DNA of 64,000 nucleotides from Salvator merianae (Eukaryota; Chordata; Lepidosauria; Squamata; Teiidae), in contig QVOM02000042.1 of assembly GCA_003586115.2 (NCBI GenBank), positions 33,309,541 through 33,373,540 of the forward strand, written 5' to 3'. Under the pieces are notes generated by a model. That model was not told where the DNA came from. It ran no database searches and saw only the letters and a list, made by a program, of their open reading frames with translations. Both the position numbers and the translations under genes were made by a program. Positions 35,820 to 46,292 of this stretch are shown in pieces (positions within the stretch are counted from its first letter, which is position 1; each line of letters starts with the position of its first letter).

Positions 35820-36198
35820 ACTGTGGCAAGTTTTTAAAGAGATGGAAAAAGCAGACTACCTTACCTTTCTCCAAAGGAATCTGCATGTGAGTCAAGAAGC
35901 AACAGTTAGAATCAAGCATAGAACAACTGATTGGTTCAAGATTGGTAAAAGAGTATGACAAGCCTGTATAGTCACCCTATTTATTTAATTTGCATGCAGA
36001 GTGCATCATGTGAAATGCCAAGCTGGATAAATTAAAGCTGGAATTAAAATTGACAGGAGAAACATCACAATCTCAGACATGCAAACGATACCATTGTGAT
36101 GGCAGAAAGTGAAGAAGAATTAAGAAGCATCTTGATGAAGGTAAAAGAGGAGAGTGCAAAAACTGGCTTGAAGCTCAACATTAAGGAAAAAATCCTAA

Positions 36199-36407
36199 GG
36201 CTGTGATCAGACATAGTGAAAAAAACATCTCTAAAGCATCTTATTGAAGGCTTTGAGGTTGGATAGTTCACACACCAGTCTGCTCCTCCCCCCCAAAAAG
36301 CATTCTGTGCTTGAAAAGGTGGATTAGAGAAGGTTGAGGACATAAAGGCCACACACTGTCTCTGAGATGCCTCTGAGGCACTGCTTTTGTTTTGTCTGAA
36401 CACAGCC
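36199..36407. mobile_element. 209-bp MITE, GGCTGTGATCAGACA termini, in BovB
   Basis: The left end GGCTGTGATCAGACA mirrors the right end TGTCTGAACACAGCC. It interrupts the BovB remnant. The target duplication is unclear (TAA versus ATA). A second copy in the tandem duplicate spans about 37740-37948. Confidence 0.7.
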
Positions 36408-36479
36408 ATAGCTCATGCTATCTAGCTGCATCATGTCTTGGCAAATAAAGGAGCAAAAATAGAAGCAGTATCAGATTTT

Positions 36480-37060
36480 ATTCGTGGGCTCAATGATCAC
36501 TGCTTTGCCTTTTGATAGTCTTCCTTTCTTCTGCTTCAACTTTGCCGAGTATGTTTTTATTTTCTATTCCCTTATTAGCATATATCTTATGCCCAAAGTG
36601 TGAGAGTTTCCACTTGAAGATAATCCACACCTTGAGCAAGGTGTCAGATTTTATCTGTTCGGAACAGACTTTTTTTCCTTATTGTTCATCATATTCTTAG
36701 TACATTTATCTCCAGATCCGTATTTTTTTCTTTCTTCCCAACTTTCTCAATGTCCAAACTTCACAGCCATACATTACCACAGGTATGGCCACTACTTCAA
36801 TTCTACCTATCTTCTCTAGGATTATTTTCCTCTAAATTCTTGATCACACAACATCCTTCTTCCTATCACACTTATTTTTTCATCATCAACTGTAAATTCA
36901 CCTTTGTTTTAATATTTAGCCTTAATCCAGATTTTGCACTTTCTGTTTTCACTTTCATATTGAATTCTCCTAAGTCTTCTTTACTTTCCATGAACAGAAT
37001 CATCCCATTAGTATTTCAACCTCTAATTTGAATTAGGGAAATACACGAGAGTATGTTCCT
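36480..37060 (-). mobile_element. LINE C-terminal fragment, opposite strand to BovB
   Basis: On the minus strand a stop-free piece at about 36825-36740 reads EKIGRIEVVAIPVVMYGCEVW, followed by TLRKLG, the post-RT region of RTE/L1-like LINEs. Further on (about 36650-36520) it reads WKLSHFGHKIYANKGIENK. The clade is uncertain. It is distinct from the plus-strand BovB, so it is probably a separate insertion. Confidence 0.5.
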
Positions 37061-37071
37061 GGACTTGGCTC

Positions 37072-37072
37072 N
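37072..37072. other. Single undetermined base at the duplication junction
   Basis: One N lies exactly between the two copies of the 1.54-kb repeat, as a gap-filler or scaffold join would leave. Confidence 0.95.
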
Positions 37073-38613
37073 TCTGCACCCCATCGCGCAAGTCGCGATG
37101 AAGACAGATATTTACTTGTCTGGCGTTACCCAGCTTCAAGTTGGGTTCGGGTACGGAGCGGTCGGGATTGGGTTAAGCTCATGCCCACGGCAGTGTGAAG
37201 CCTCCATTCTAGTGAGCGGGCGGAACCGTTCTACTGCTACAGTGCAAAAAGGCCCCCTGAAAGGTTATGCCCAGGGCCTACCTTAGTCTGCACTAGCATG
37301 CACATGGCAGGTCCCTATTCTGAGATATAATCTGGAATAAGTCCAAGTGCAGAAAGGGCCACTGTGGCAAGTTTTTAAAGAGATGGAAAAAGCAGACTAC
37401 CTTACCTTTCTCCAAAGGAATATGCATGTGAGTCAAGAAGCAACAGTTAGAATCAAGCATAGAACAACTGATTGGTTCAAGATTGGTAAAAGAGTATGAC
37501 AAGCCTGTATAGTCACCCTATTTATTTAATTTGCATGCAGAGTGCATCATGTGAAATGCCAAGCTGGATAAATTAAAGCTGGAATTAAAATTGACAGGAG
37601 AAACATCACAATCTCAGACATGCAAACGATACCATTGTGATGGCAGAAAGTGAAGAAGAATTAAGAAGCATCTTGATGAAGGTAAAAGAGGAGAGTGCAA
37701 AAACTGGCTTGAAGCTCAACATTAAGGAAAAAATCCTAAGGCTGTGATCAGACATAGTGAAAAAAACATCTCTGAAGCATCTTATTGAAGGCTTTGAGGT
37801 TGGATAGTTCACACACCAGTCTGCTCCTCCCCCCCAAAAAGCATTCTGTGCTTGAAAAGGTGGATTAGAGAAGGTTGAGGACATAAAGGCCACACACTGT
37901 CTCTGAGATGCCTCTGAGGCACTGCTTTTGTTTTGTCTGAACACAGCCATAGCTCATGCTATCTAGCTGCATCATGTCTTGGCAAATAAAGGAGCAAAAA
38001 TAGAAGCAGTATCAGATTTTATTCGTGGGCTCAATGATCACTGCTTTGCCTTTTTGATAGTCTTCCTTTCTTCTGCTTCAACTTTGCCGAGTATGTTTTT
38101 ATTTTCTATTCCCTTATTAGCATATATCTTATGCCCAAAGTGTGAGAGTTTCCACTTGAAGATAATCCACACCTTGAGCAAGGTGTCAGATTTTATCTGT
38201 TCGGAACAGACTTTTTTTCCTTATTGGTCATCATATTCTTAGTACATTTATCTCCAGATCCGTATTTTTTTCTTTCTTCCCAACTTTCTCAATGTCCAAA
38301 CTTCACAGCCATACATTACCACAGGTATGGCCACTACTTCAATTCTACCTATCTTCTCTAGGATTATTTTCCTCTAAATTCTTGATCACACAACATCCTT
38401 CTTCCTATCACACTTATTTTTTCATCATCAACTGTAAATTCACCTTTGTTTTAATATTTAGCCTTAATCCAGATTTTGCACTTTCTGTTTTCACTTTCAT
38501 ATTGAATTCTCCTAAGTCTTCTTTACTTTCCATGAACAGAATCATCCCATTAGTATTTCAACCTCTAATTTGAATTAGGGAAATACACGAGAGTATGTTC
38601 CTGGACTTGGCTC

Positions 38614-39633
38614 ACACTGAGGTTCACACTGAGACATCTCAAGTGCCTTGCTAAGTCAAACAACAGGCTCAACTTGTCTGTAGGGAGTAATGGGGGAACC
38701 TGACTTGAACTCCCCATTCTTTGTGAGCTCTCCAAATGGGGGAGGCTAGCTGCACTACTCTCAGCCTCAAGCATCCAGTCCCAATGTTAAGCAACTTAGC
38801 AACCTCAAAACATTAACTTTCCATTTTAGCTATGTTTAAAGAGACAAAGGGCACACACCCAGAGAGGGGGCTGGCTGGCAGCTAAGGGAGTTAGCTCATG
38901 CAACAGCTTGCACAGCACAAGTAGAGCTTCTGCCCACCAAGCATTGTAAGTATTGGTGAGTTGCTGTGCCAGTGGGTATTTGGCAGTTGAAAGAGTCAAG
39001 TCACAGGTTGTATTTGCACTCACAGCCAGCATCCTGGGATAGAGAGGACCATCCTGTCCCAGAAGTAGCAACCTTTCCCAATCTGGAACAGCCTGTTCCA
39101 TGTCAGCTCCTGCACCAGCTCTGAAGCACACAGCAAAGGCCAGGAGCTACCGAGGGGCCCATTTCAGTGGTGTCCCAAAATGAGTTCCTTGTGATATACT
39201 GGATCATGAAGCTGTGACATCCACAGTCCTCTGTGGTCTGGTATATGTACCAGCAGACCTTGTCATCAAGGTCTACCTGTAAGCCAGACTAGTCTGGTCT
39301 ACACTCCATCCTGTGTAGAGTGCGTGAGGCCTCCCATAATCCACACAAGCTTGCAGAAGCGAGGCCTCTGAACCCCTTCCTATCACAGTTCAGTGTCCCG
39401 TGCAGAAGGAGCCACAACCCATGTTAGGCATAACTTCTGAGTGACTGCTGCAGGCAAAAAAGAAAAGAGAATCTTTGCTTGCAGAACTAAGACATCAGAA
39501 GAATCAGGACCAGGAATAAATGTATGCTTGTTGGCTGAGGAAGAATTCATTGTTGGTAAAAGAGAGGAAATAATACCCAGAGAAGAAATAGGACAAGTAA
39601 GTATAACTATTTGGGTTAATTACCTTACAGCTG
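38614..39633. other. Non-coding DNA
   Basis: No recognisable exon. A small inverted repeat lies near 39261-39275 (AGACCTTG..CAAGGTCT). The moderate-length minus frame at 39131-38826 has no family similarity. Confidence 0.45.
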
Positions 39634-39855
39634 GTGGCAGGAGTAGCTATACTCAGTGTTCCCAGTGGTAGAACGAACAGCCTGAAAAACGGAAGTGATC
39701 AGTTTGATCCCCATTCCCTCCCCAGAAGTAGACAATGGCAAACCATGTCTGTATCTCTGCCAGGAAAACTGAATAGAAGTGCTCATAAAGATGTTCCTGC
39801 AGTAAACTAGGAGTGGCCATGATTCAGTGGTACCCAGTAACAACAACATAGCAGG
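39634..39855 (+). mobile_element. Probable Sauria-type SINE (tRNA-headed, BovB-like tail)
   Basis: The head region CAGTGGTAGAACG...AGTTTGATCCCC resembles a tRNA-derived pol III promoter (A-box-like and B-box-like). The middle CAATGGCAAACCATG...TCTCTGCCAGGAAAACT is characteristic of squamate SINEs. The tail GTGGCCATGATTCAG...AACAACAAC resembles the BovB 3' end, whose enzyme would mobilise it. The copy is diverged. It is not a functional tRNA gene. Confidence 0.55.
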
Positions 39856-40172
39856 TGGCAACAAAACCAGTATTAAAAATAAAAAATAAAACAGTGTTTA
39901 AAATTTGAAATATACCTTCTGGTATGTCACCGTACAATATCAAGTTTCTTAAAAAAACATTTCTATCCACATGTTACTGAAGAAAATCCTCAGCAATTTG
40001 AATTTGATTGATTTCATTCCTGTATAATTTCTACAAAACAATAATTCCACATACTTATTGATATATATTCAAGAAAAAAAGGCTAACAAATATTTTTTGT
40101 GTGTCTGTATTCTTTGTCATTTGGAAAACCTGTTACAGCTGAAGGAATGCAACAGTCTCTTTCATTTTCATT
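39856..40172. other. AT-rich DNA
   Basis: No gene seen. Confidence 0.5.
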
Positions 40173-40442
40173 GGGCCTGTTCCCACATTACATCTTAGAA
40201 TGGTAGAATTCTACCATTCTAAGCTGGGACAGACCCTGTGGTATGGCAGCTATCTGCACTGTGAGGGCTGGAACAGTCGCATACCAGTCTTCCAGCATTT
40301 GCAGTGTAGATGCTGGCCCGACTACCATAACAGATATCAACACTGCTGACTGGGAGCAGTTTTGGACACCAGAACAGCTGCAGAGTGCAGACACACTGTG
40401 CTAGTGAGCATGCAGATGCTCATTAGCAGTGCAAACAGGCCC
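40173..40442. mobile_element. 270-bp MITE with a 30-bp perfect palindrome
   Basis: The left end GGGCCTGTTCCCACATT mirrors the right end AGTGCAAACAGGCCC. A perfect 30-bp palindrome occupies 40194-40223, centred on AGAATTCT. The right side has its own hairpin (GCTAGTGAGCAT / ATGCTCATTAGC). Flanking triplets (ATT, TCT) do not match. Confidence 0.75.
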
Positions 40443-41044
40443 TCTACCTCTCTTCCTTCCTTCTCTTTACCCTAAGCATCTTAAGTTGGTTTATTAGTTT
40501 TATTTTCCTGACTCTCACTTTTATGTGTGATGTAGAATCAAACTGAAAATATAGACATATAAGAAAAGTGCAAAATTATGTTGAATGATAAACAGCCCTA
40601 GATGATATTTGATTGACAATATTAATCCCACACATCTGGGAGAGCATTCAGTGAAGCAATCTGAATTAGATTTTCCCTTAATGCTGACAAGATGGGATAA
40701 TTCTTTAATTCTTCAAATGGCACCATTATTTGCACGATCTTGCATAATATCCTGATTATGAATTACAATTATTGTATAAGCACAAAAATCCATTAAGCCA
40801 ACTTGCAAATCTCACCAAAGTAGAATGAATAAAATATATGCTTTTACATATTGTTTTCTTTGTCTGCGTATAGCTGTGCCTTTGAGAAATGAAAACTATG
40901 TAAAAAGGCCTGTCACCCATTCAAACATATTATACATAATACACAGATATAATTGTCATTAAGAAGCAAGCAGCTGTATAATCAGCTTTAAATAAGAGTT
41001 CATTTTGTGACCAGTTTTTTTATTTAATTTCAGATTTGCAGATG
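40443..41044. other. Unique AT-rich DNA, possible conserved element
   Basis: 40600-40810 is non-repetitive with dense AT motifs (TTGATTGACAATATTAAT near 40608). It could be a conserved non-coding element, which is inference from composition only. The last five bases AGATG (41040-41044) are the probable left target duplication of the gypsy element. Confidence 0.3.
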
Positions 41045-41495
41045 TGTGATGAAATGTAATATTACTGTTTGCATTTCTACTTTATGTTTTTATTCCTTTA
41101 AGACCTGAAGGCTACTCAGGGACAGAATTATCCTAGTGTTAAAATATATAAGTAAGATAGAAAGAGAGAAGCGAAAGCAGGAAGATAACAGGGTTTCATC
41201 CAGATGTCACTTACTAATTCTGCTATACTGAAGAATAAAGCACTCCCAGGAGTGCTTTATTCCAGAATATTCATGCTTTATATTTGGAATATCCAAATAT
41301 AGCAGAATAAGTAAACAATGTCTGGATGCAGCCTGAACCAGGAGTATGAAGCTACCAGAATACAGTGACAGTAAAGAGAGTCAGGGAATTTGACAGGAAG
41401 GCTGGTTATAATTCAACTGATATAGAGGAGAAAGTTTTGTTATTAGAATATTTGCTTTATATTATTGTTCTCTTTATACCTTTGATTTATTCCTA
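41045..41495 (+). repeat. 5' LTR of the gypsy element
   Basis: Starts TGTGATGAAATG, aligns with 46293-46931, and holds a TATA-like AAAATATATAAGT near 41142. A 142-bp MITE (41192-41333) sits inside. It lacks the 330-bp unit present in the 3' LTR, and so shows the pre-insertion state of that site. Confidence 0.7.
41192..41333. mobile_element. 142-bp MITE in the 5' LTR
   Basis: The left end GGTTTCATCCAGATG mirrors the right end GTCTGGATGCAGCC. Inner hairpins AGCACTCCCAGGAGTGCT and ATATTTGGAATATCCAAATAT are visible. The 3' LTR lacks it, which confirms insertion. Confidence 0.75.
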
Positions 41496-42259
41496 AAATA
41501 TCTTTCCTAATGTTCTGTACATTATGTGTGTGTGTTAAAAAAAAATAAAAATCTTATTTTTGGAAAGAATCCTGCTGGCGGGGGGAGGGGAATGGAAGAG
41601 GTTGGAAGGCAGGAGGCATGTGGAGCCCTGGCACAAGCAGTGGTGCAGCAGGTTAGGGGTATTGGAACAGATGATCTCAAGGTGGAGTTTTCAACTCCTG
41701 CCTGCAACTTTGCAAAAATGTGCATTTATGGAAAACTGGTTCCCTGGCTACAAAGCAGCACAAGACATAAATCACTTTTTCCATCCTCTTCCCTCCAGCC
41801 CTGCCCTTTTGTTCTTATTTTGGCCTTGAATTGCATCCTAATATAAAAAGCTATTTCTTATTGTTAACACATGCCCTATTGTCTTGACATTACAGTATTT
41901 CTGATTTTGCTGCACTCTTTGGTCACTTTCTATCAATTCCCTGCTCTACTCCATATGTGCATATGTATATGTGTGAGAGAGGCAGAGAGAAAGAATGCCC
42001 ACAAAGTCAGGTATTGGCTAGAGAAGAAAAGGAAAACCTCCCTCTGCCCACCCAGGAAAGTACGGATACCACCCTCAATAGTCCTGCTGCACAATGACAC
42101 CCCGAAAAATGTATCTGGGCTAAGGAGCAGTAACAGTCTCAGTACTGGGATAATCTGACTACTAGATAGATCAGATTGGTGGAGACAGCTCAGAGAAAAA
42201 TTGGAAGACCATTTTTGGTGTGATCTCTCAGAATCAGGGACTGCTTCAGGTCATCTTAT

Positions 42260-43130
42260 GCTTCAGGTGTGACTGCAGCCATAGAAAGAAAACTACATTC
42301 TGAAGAGGCTCAAAGACCACATCAAGAAAATTTATCAAAAGAGAAAATGGAATTAGAAAGGAGGAAACTAATGAAAGAACAAAAAGCTAAAGGAGCCCAG
42401 AGGGAAAGAGAGGAAAGGAAATTACAGTTTGAGATGATGAAACTTAAACTACTGGAGCACCAAAGCCAATTTGAACCTAAATCATAATAAAGGGTTTCTC
42501 CTAAAGAATTTCCACATTTTCCCTTTGGGGATGATGACCCTCACATTTTCCTGTCAAATTTTGAGAAATCTGCTAAGAAATAGGGAGTATCAGAGAAAGA
42601 TTATATGAAATACATCCCCAGTTTAATTAAAGGAGTCCTGGCAGAAATTTTTGAGTCAGTGCCATATGAAAAGGCTGATGATTGTCAAACTTTTAAGAAG
42701 GCAGTTTAGATTCAGGCTCAGTCCTGAATACTTCAGGAAAAAGTTTGCAACTTTACAAGTCAAATCAGATAGTTCATATGTAAACTTTGCCTCTCATTTA
42801 CTCAGCTTTTAAGAAAGTGGATGGAAGCCTCAAAAGTCACAGCAGATGATCAGTCTGGTAGCTTTAGATCAGTTCTGTACACATTTCACCAAAACTGATA
42901 ATTCAGATTAAAAACTCTATCACTAGATACCTTAATTTCAGCAGCTCAACTTGATAATAAGTTTACTTTGAATAGAGAGAAACCAGTTTTGAAGAAAAAA
43001 AGTTATGAGGTGAATAAAGTTGCAAAACCATCCAACTATTCTTTCAAACCAAGTTTTGATCATAAAGTTCCGCCAGAGAAAAAATTAAGAGTGCAGAAAA
43101 AAGCAGTTTGTTTCCACCGTAGATAGCACA
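42260..43130 (+). pseudogene. gypsy gag remnant
   Basis: Gag forms the particle. The first part (42269-42487) encodes 72 residues rich in E, K and R, a predicted coiled coil with a MELERRKLMKEQKAKG-type repeat pattern. After a stop, FPHFPFGDDDPHIFLSNFEK (near 42505-42570) and a capsid-like stretch follow, resembling the SCAN-like capsid region of Gmr1-type gypsy gag. Stops and a frameshift (for example at 42583 and 42708) break it. No zinc knuckle was recognised; the region where one is expected is cut by the solo-LTR-like unit at 43164. Confidence 0.55.
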
Positions 43131-43163
43131 GCCTTCACATTCTCTCAGAAAATCACTATAAAG

Positions 43164-43491
43164 TGTCTGCATGAGTCACCACACAACCACCTTTGCATCT
43201 TCTCAGATCCAAGCCATGCCTGCTTGCTTTTCTCACTTATCCAGTGTTTCCCCTTGTTTCTGTTTACTGGAATGCTGAGGACCTGGGAAACTGTATGTTT
43301 TTTCTACCAGGTACTGGGGCAGGGAGGTGCGGGAAAGGAGAATGGTTTGGAACTATTTATATGCCTACTGCTAGCAAATATCCTTTGTATTCTGTTATTC
43401 CAAATAAAGTAAGAACATGAGGCTTTCTATTTGGCTGGTGTCTTGACTTTTGAGGCCTGGAAATAAAGGCCTAAGGTGGTGAATTCTGACA
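43164..43491 (+). mobile_element. Solo-LTR-like unit inside gag-pol
   Basis: A 328-bp unit starts TGTC and ends GACA, flanked by a perfect 5-bp duplication TAAAG (43159-43163, 43492-43496). It carries an AATAAAG polyadenylation-like signal near 43403. It is similar along its length to 46368-46697. A solo LTR left after recombination is the simplest reading. Confidence 0.7.
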
Positions 43492-43559
43492 TAAAGAAAC
43501 TGACGACTCACATAAATGTGATTATTAAATTACAAAACTGTAAGGAGATGAACAATCTA

Positions 43560-44170
43560 ATAAGAGAACCAGTTAAGATTGAGGAAATAATAGTTTTGAC
43601 AATGGTAGAAACAGGAATTACCATATGTCTTATTAGAGAGGACTAGGCACATAAAGGGACAATTATTCCTGATAGAAAAGTCTCAGTGAAAGGTCTGGAC
43701 AGTAGTCATTCTTTTTCTATTCCATTGGTCAGATCATCTATTGAAGGGACAGGTGAACAATGATTATTTGCTGTAGGAATGATGAAAGAGCAATTTATTC
43801 CTTTAATTATTGGGAGAGATGTAATGGGACCAGAAATTCAATCTGCATTCTAACTAGAGCTAAAAGTAAGCAAAAAAATGTTGGTCTCCTGTTTAGAAGG
43901 GGAAAACTGAGGGGAAAAAACCAGTCATCTCAGAGCCTGTTCCAGACAGAAAAGGAGCAGCATTACATAGTTTGTCTGAAGAGAGAGCAAGTGTGTTTTA
44001 AGAATTTTAACTAAGCCTTAGAAATGCCAGCTTTTAAAGATGAGCTAAACCTGGATCAGTCTCTCCAGAAACTAAAGGAATTCACCAGGAAAGGAAATAT
44101 CAATGAGTCTGAAAAAGACCAAAGAGTGAAATATATGTGGGGAAACAATTTGCTGTATAGTTTTTAATGA
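43560..44170 (+). pseudogene. gypsy protease and integrase-entry remnant
   Basis: Near 43785-43830 an alternative frame reads FIPLIIGRDVMGPEI, the conserved C-terminal motif of retropepsins. Farther on, 44024-44165 encodes DELNLDQSLQKLKEFTRKG...NNLLYS, which resembles the segment that normally precedes integrase zinc-binding domains. In typical Ty3/gypsy order that segment would come after RNase H, but here it comes before reverse transcriptase. Frames are broken and assignments rest on short matches. Confidence 0.45.
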
Positions 44171-45570
44171 CCAAAGGAATGTAGTCCTGAAACAGAAGGA
44201 AAGGATTTCGGCATATGGAGATGCACCCCAAAAGCTTTTGCAACACTGGATGGATTTTTTGAATTTCAGGTCCTACCGTTTGAACTAAAGAACTCCCCAG
44301 TATCATTCCAAAGAATGAAGAACGGAATTCTGCAAGAGATGCCTCAATATTAGGGGTGTGCATGAAGCTTCGTAGCAACGAAATTTCGTTCGAATTTCGC
44401 CTCTTCACGGTTTTCACATCGAATACAAAGGGCAATTTATATTGTGAAAGCGAATGGCGAAAGTCCCCCCAATTTTTGCTTACTTTCGGGACCTTCGCCA
44501 TTTGCTGCGAACGGCCACTTTCATCTTTTTTTGCCGTGAAAGCTTCGATGCATCGAAGCACAGTGGCTTCGCAGCCTCCAGACTCCCAGCGTCTCCTCTC
44601 CTCCTTCATTCGCAGGTCAATCAGCTGAGAGTCAGCTCCGATCGTCGCGGAAATAAAAAAGGCTTAACAGCTCATCGGCAGCCACTTTTATAAGGTGCTA
44701 TGGACCCACCCAATTCAATCACAAAACCCTTTTGTTTCCATGGCAACAGCAGGTAATTGCGAAAATAAACAGAGCGCCAACAACCCAGGTGGAAAGATTT
44801 GAAATCGAAGCGCCAATCAGGAGAAAGCAAGCCAATAGATATAATTTCCTCACCCCAATCGATCGGCAGCCAGCAACGAGTGCCATAGTTAAAGGGACAA
44901 AACTTAGTGTGCATGCACGCACAGACATGAGCATCGAAAAGGCATCGAAAATGACGAAAAATCAAAGCGGAAAAAACACCTTCACACTGCTTTCACTTGC
45001 TTTCGCCTCTCTGGCATATTAGCGAAATTATAGCATTTATTTCCTTCCATGCAACCTCGCAATCGACAGTGAGGGAACGTAGCTTCGTTGCTTTGAATCC
45101 TCCTACAAACCAGCCACCGGTTAAAAGAAAGCTCCGTGCAATTTTTACCTTATAACAAAGCAACTCCTTAAACTATGAACGTGGACGGTCAAATATAGAA
45201 GGGACAAGGCAGGGGGACATGCGGCGTTTCCCTATAGAAAGAAGTGTATGTTTTTCGATACTTATTTCCTTTATTTTGCAAGGAACGTGCCCCCCCCCCC
45301 CGGTTTTTTGCGAAGATTTTTGCAGTGAAAACGAAGGTCGACATTTTCACGAGTGACGTTTTCGCTCAAAAACGAAGCAACGGTGCTTCAAGGCTTTGCG
45401 AAATGAACACCGAAAAATCCTTTCATGCACACCCCTACTCAATATGCATGTACCTTTATTGATGACATTGTTTTAAGTCCAAATATACAAAGTCCTGATC
45501 AAAATTTAAGAATAGTTTTTGAAAAATTAAGAAATGTTGGGTTGACTATAAAAGCAAAAAAAAAAAAAGC
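44170..45570 (+). pseudogene. gypsy reverse transcriptase split by a hAT-like insertion
   Basis: The first half (44205-44350) reads FATLDGFFEFQVLPFELKNS and PVSFQRMKNGIL, the palm region of Ty3/gypsy RT. The reading continues after the 1.09-kb insertion, at 45446, with CTFIDDIVLS; the FIDD box (45455-45466) keeps the two catalytic aspartates. A further downstream segment includes LRNVGLTIKAKK. Stops occur after 45560. Confidence 0.7.
44351..45437. mobile_element. 1.09-kb hAT-like element inserted in gypsy RT
   Basis: The left end TAGGGGTGTGCATGAAG mirrors the right end CTTTCATGCACACCCCTA. Perfect 8-bp duplications CTCAATAT lie at 44343-44350 and 45438-45445. It is the same family as 2904-3996 but in the opposite orientation, sharing for example the GACCGTCCACGTT block (complement near 45180). 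The interior is CpG-rich, with a 14-base C run near 45288. No transposase is encoded. Confidence 0.9.
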
Positions 45571-45779
45571 TAAGGAGGAACGAGGTTGAGTTACCCACAG
45601 AAAGGTAATATTATGCATGCGATCAATAAGGTAGAGATTATGAAAAAGTAGAAGGTACCTACTACTAAAAACTAAGTAAGATCATTTCTAGGCTTTGCAA
45701 ATGTTTACAGGAGATTCATTCCTGAGTTTGGGAAAACTGCAATACCTTTAACAAACCTGACAAAAAAGGATAGGCTTAA

Positions 45780-46110
45780 TAAGGTATTATGGACATCAGA
45801 GTATCTACAGCTTTTGATTACATTAAGGAAATCTTATGTAAAAGACTGGTCTTAAAAGCACCTGATAAATCAAAAAGATTTTACCTGGCCACTGATGCAT
45901 GCAACTGTGACTTAGGTGCAATTTTGTTCCAGAAGTATGAGAGCATCAAACACCCTATTTTGCATTTGAGTAGAAATTTAGTATCCCAGGGAAAGCATTT
46001 GTCATCTGTACTGAAACAATGCCTAATTTTTGGGTGAGCAGTGGAGAAAGATCAATCTAATGTTTGGGGACAAGAATTTACCATCTTGACAGGTTTGAAG
46101 TGGCTTCAGC
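45780..46110 (+). pseudogene. gypsy RNase H remnant
   Basis: 45789-46037 encodes KAPDKSKRFYLATDACNCDL followed by GAILFQ, with a C-terminal ILHLSRNLVSQGKHLSS part. The TDAC motif contains the first catalytic aspartate of Ty3/gypsy RNase H. The upstream tether (45690-45780) is frameshifted. RNase H degrades the RNA strand during reverse transcription. Only about 180 bp remain before the 3' LTR, leaving no room for an integrase. Confidence 0.7.
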
Positions 46111-46292
46111 TATGACTAATAATAACCAAAAGTTACAGATTTTGCAAAAATCTAATTTTAAAAATAAAATTTTAAGTGCTATAAAGAGTGTAACAAGGTA
46201 AGAACATGTAAATATTTATGCAACTTGATTCACTCAGTATAAACATATCATTCTTGAATGAGTGTGCTTGGCTGTGGGGAAACGGGAAATTT

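Larger units (their letters stand above)
34440..36480 (+). mobile_element. BovB-type (RTE clade) LINE, decayed, with nested MITEs
   Basis: Plus-strand translation gives segments matching the BovB reverse transcriptase: a pre-RT piece (34490-34610), the GDGIPAELLKIL-like start (about 34650), the palm-domain region with HTSKFLLKILQ (34840), an EKAREFQKSISA-type piece (34970), and KAFDCVDHNTL (35015-35048). The frame is cut by a MITE at 35049-35819 and resumes at 35820 with the WQVFKEMEK, TDWFQIGKRV and LFNLHAECIM-like segments; the YADD box is mutated. A second MITE interrupts at 36199-36407, after which SWQI is still visible. Frameshifts are numerous, so it is inactive. BovB is typical of squamates. 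Confidence 0.8.
35532..38613. repeat. 1.54-kb tandem duplication joined by a single N
   Basis: 35532-37071 (1540 bp) recurs at 37073-38613 (1541 bp). I see only about four differences: C/A near 35884, A/G near 36224, a one-base T-run indel near 36517, and T/G near 36685. The second copy therefore repeats the right half of the nested MITE, the BovB 3' part, the 36199 MITE and the minus-strand LINE fragment. The junction is one N at 37072. Confidence 0.95.

Noticed and set aside
44100..44609. 169-residue minus-strand frame
   Set aside because: It is antisense to the gypsy pol remnant and crosses the hAT-like insertion edge, so it is a chance frame.
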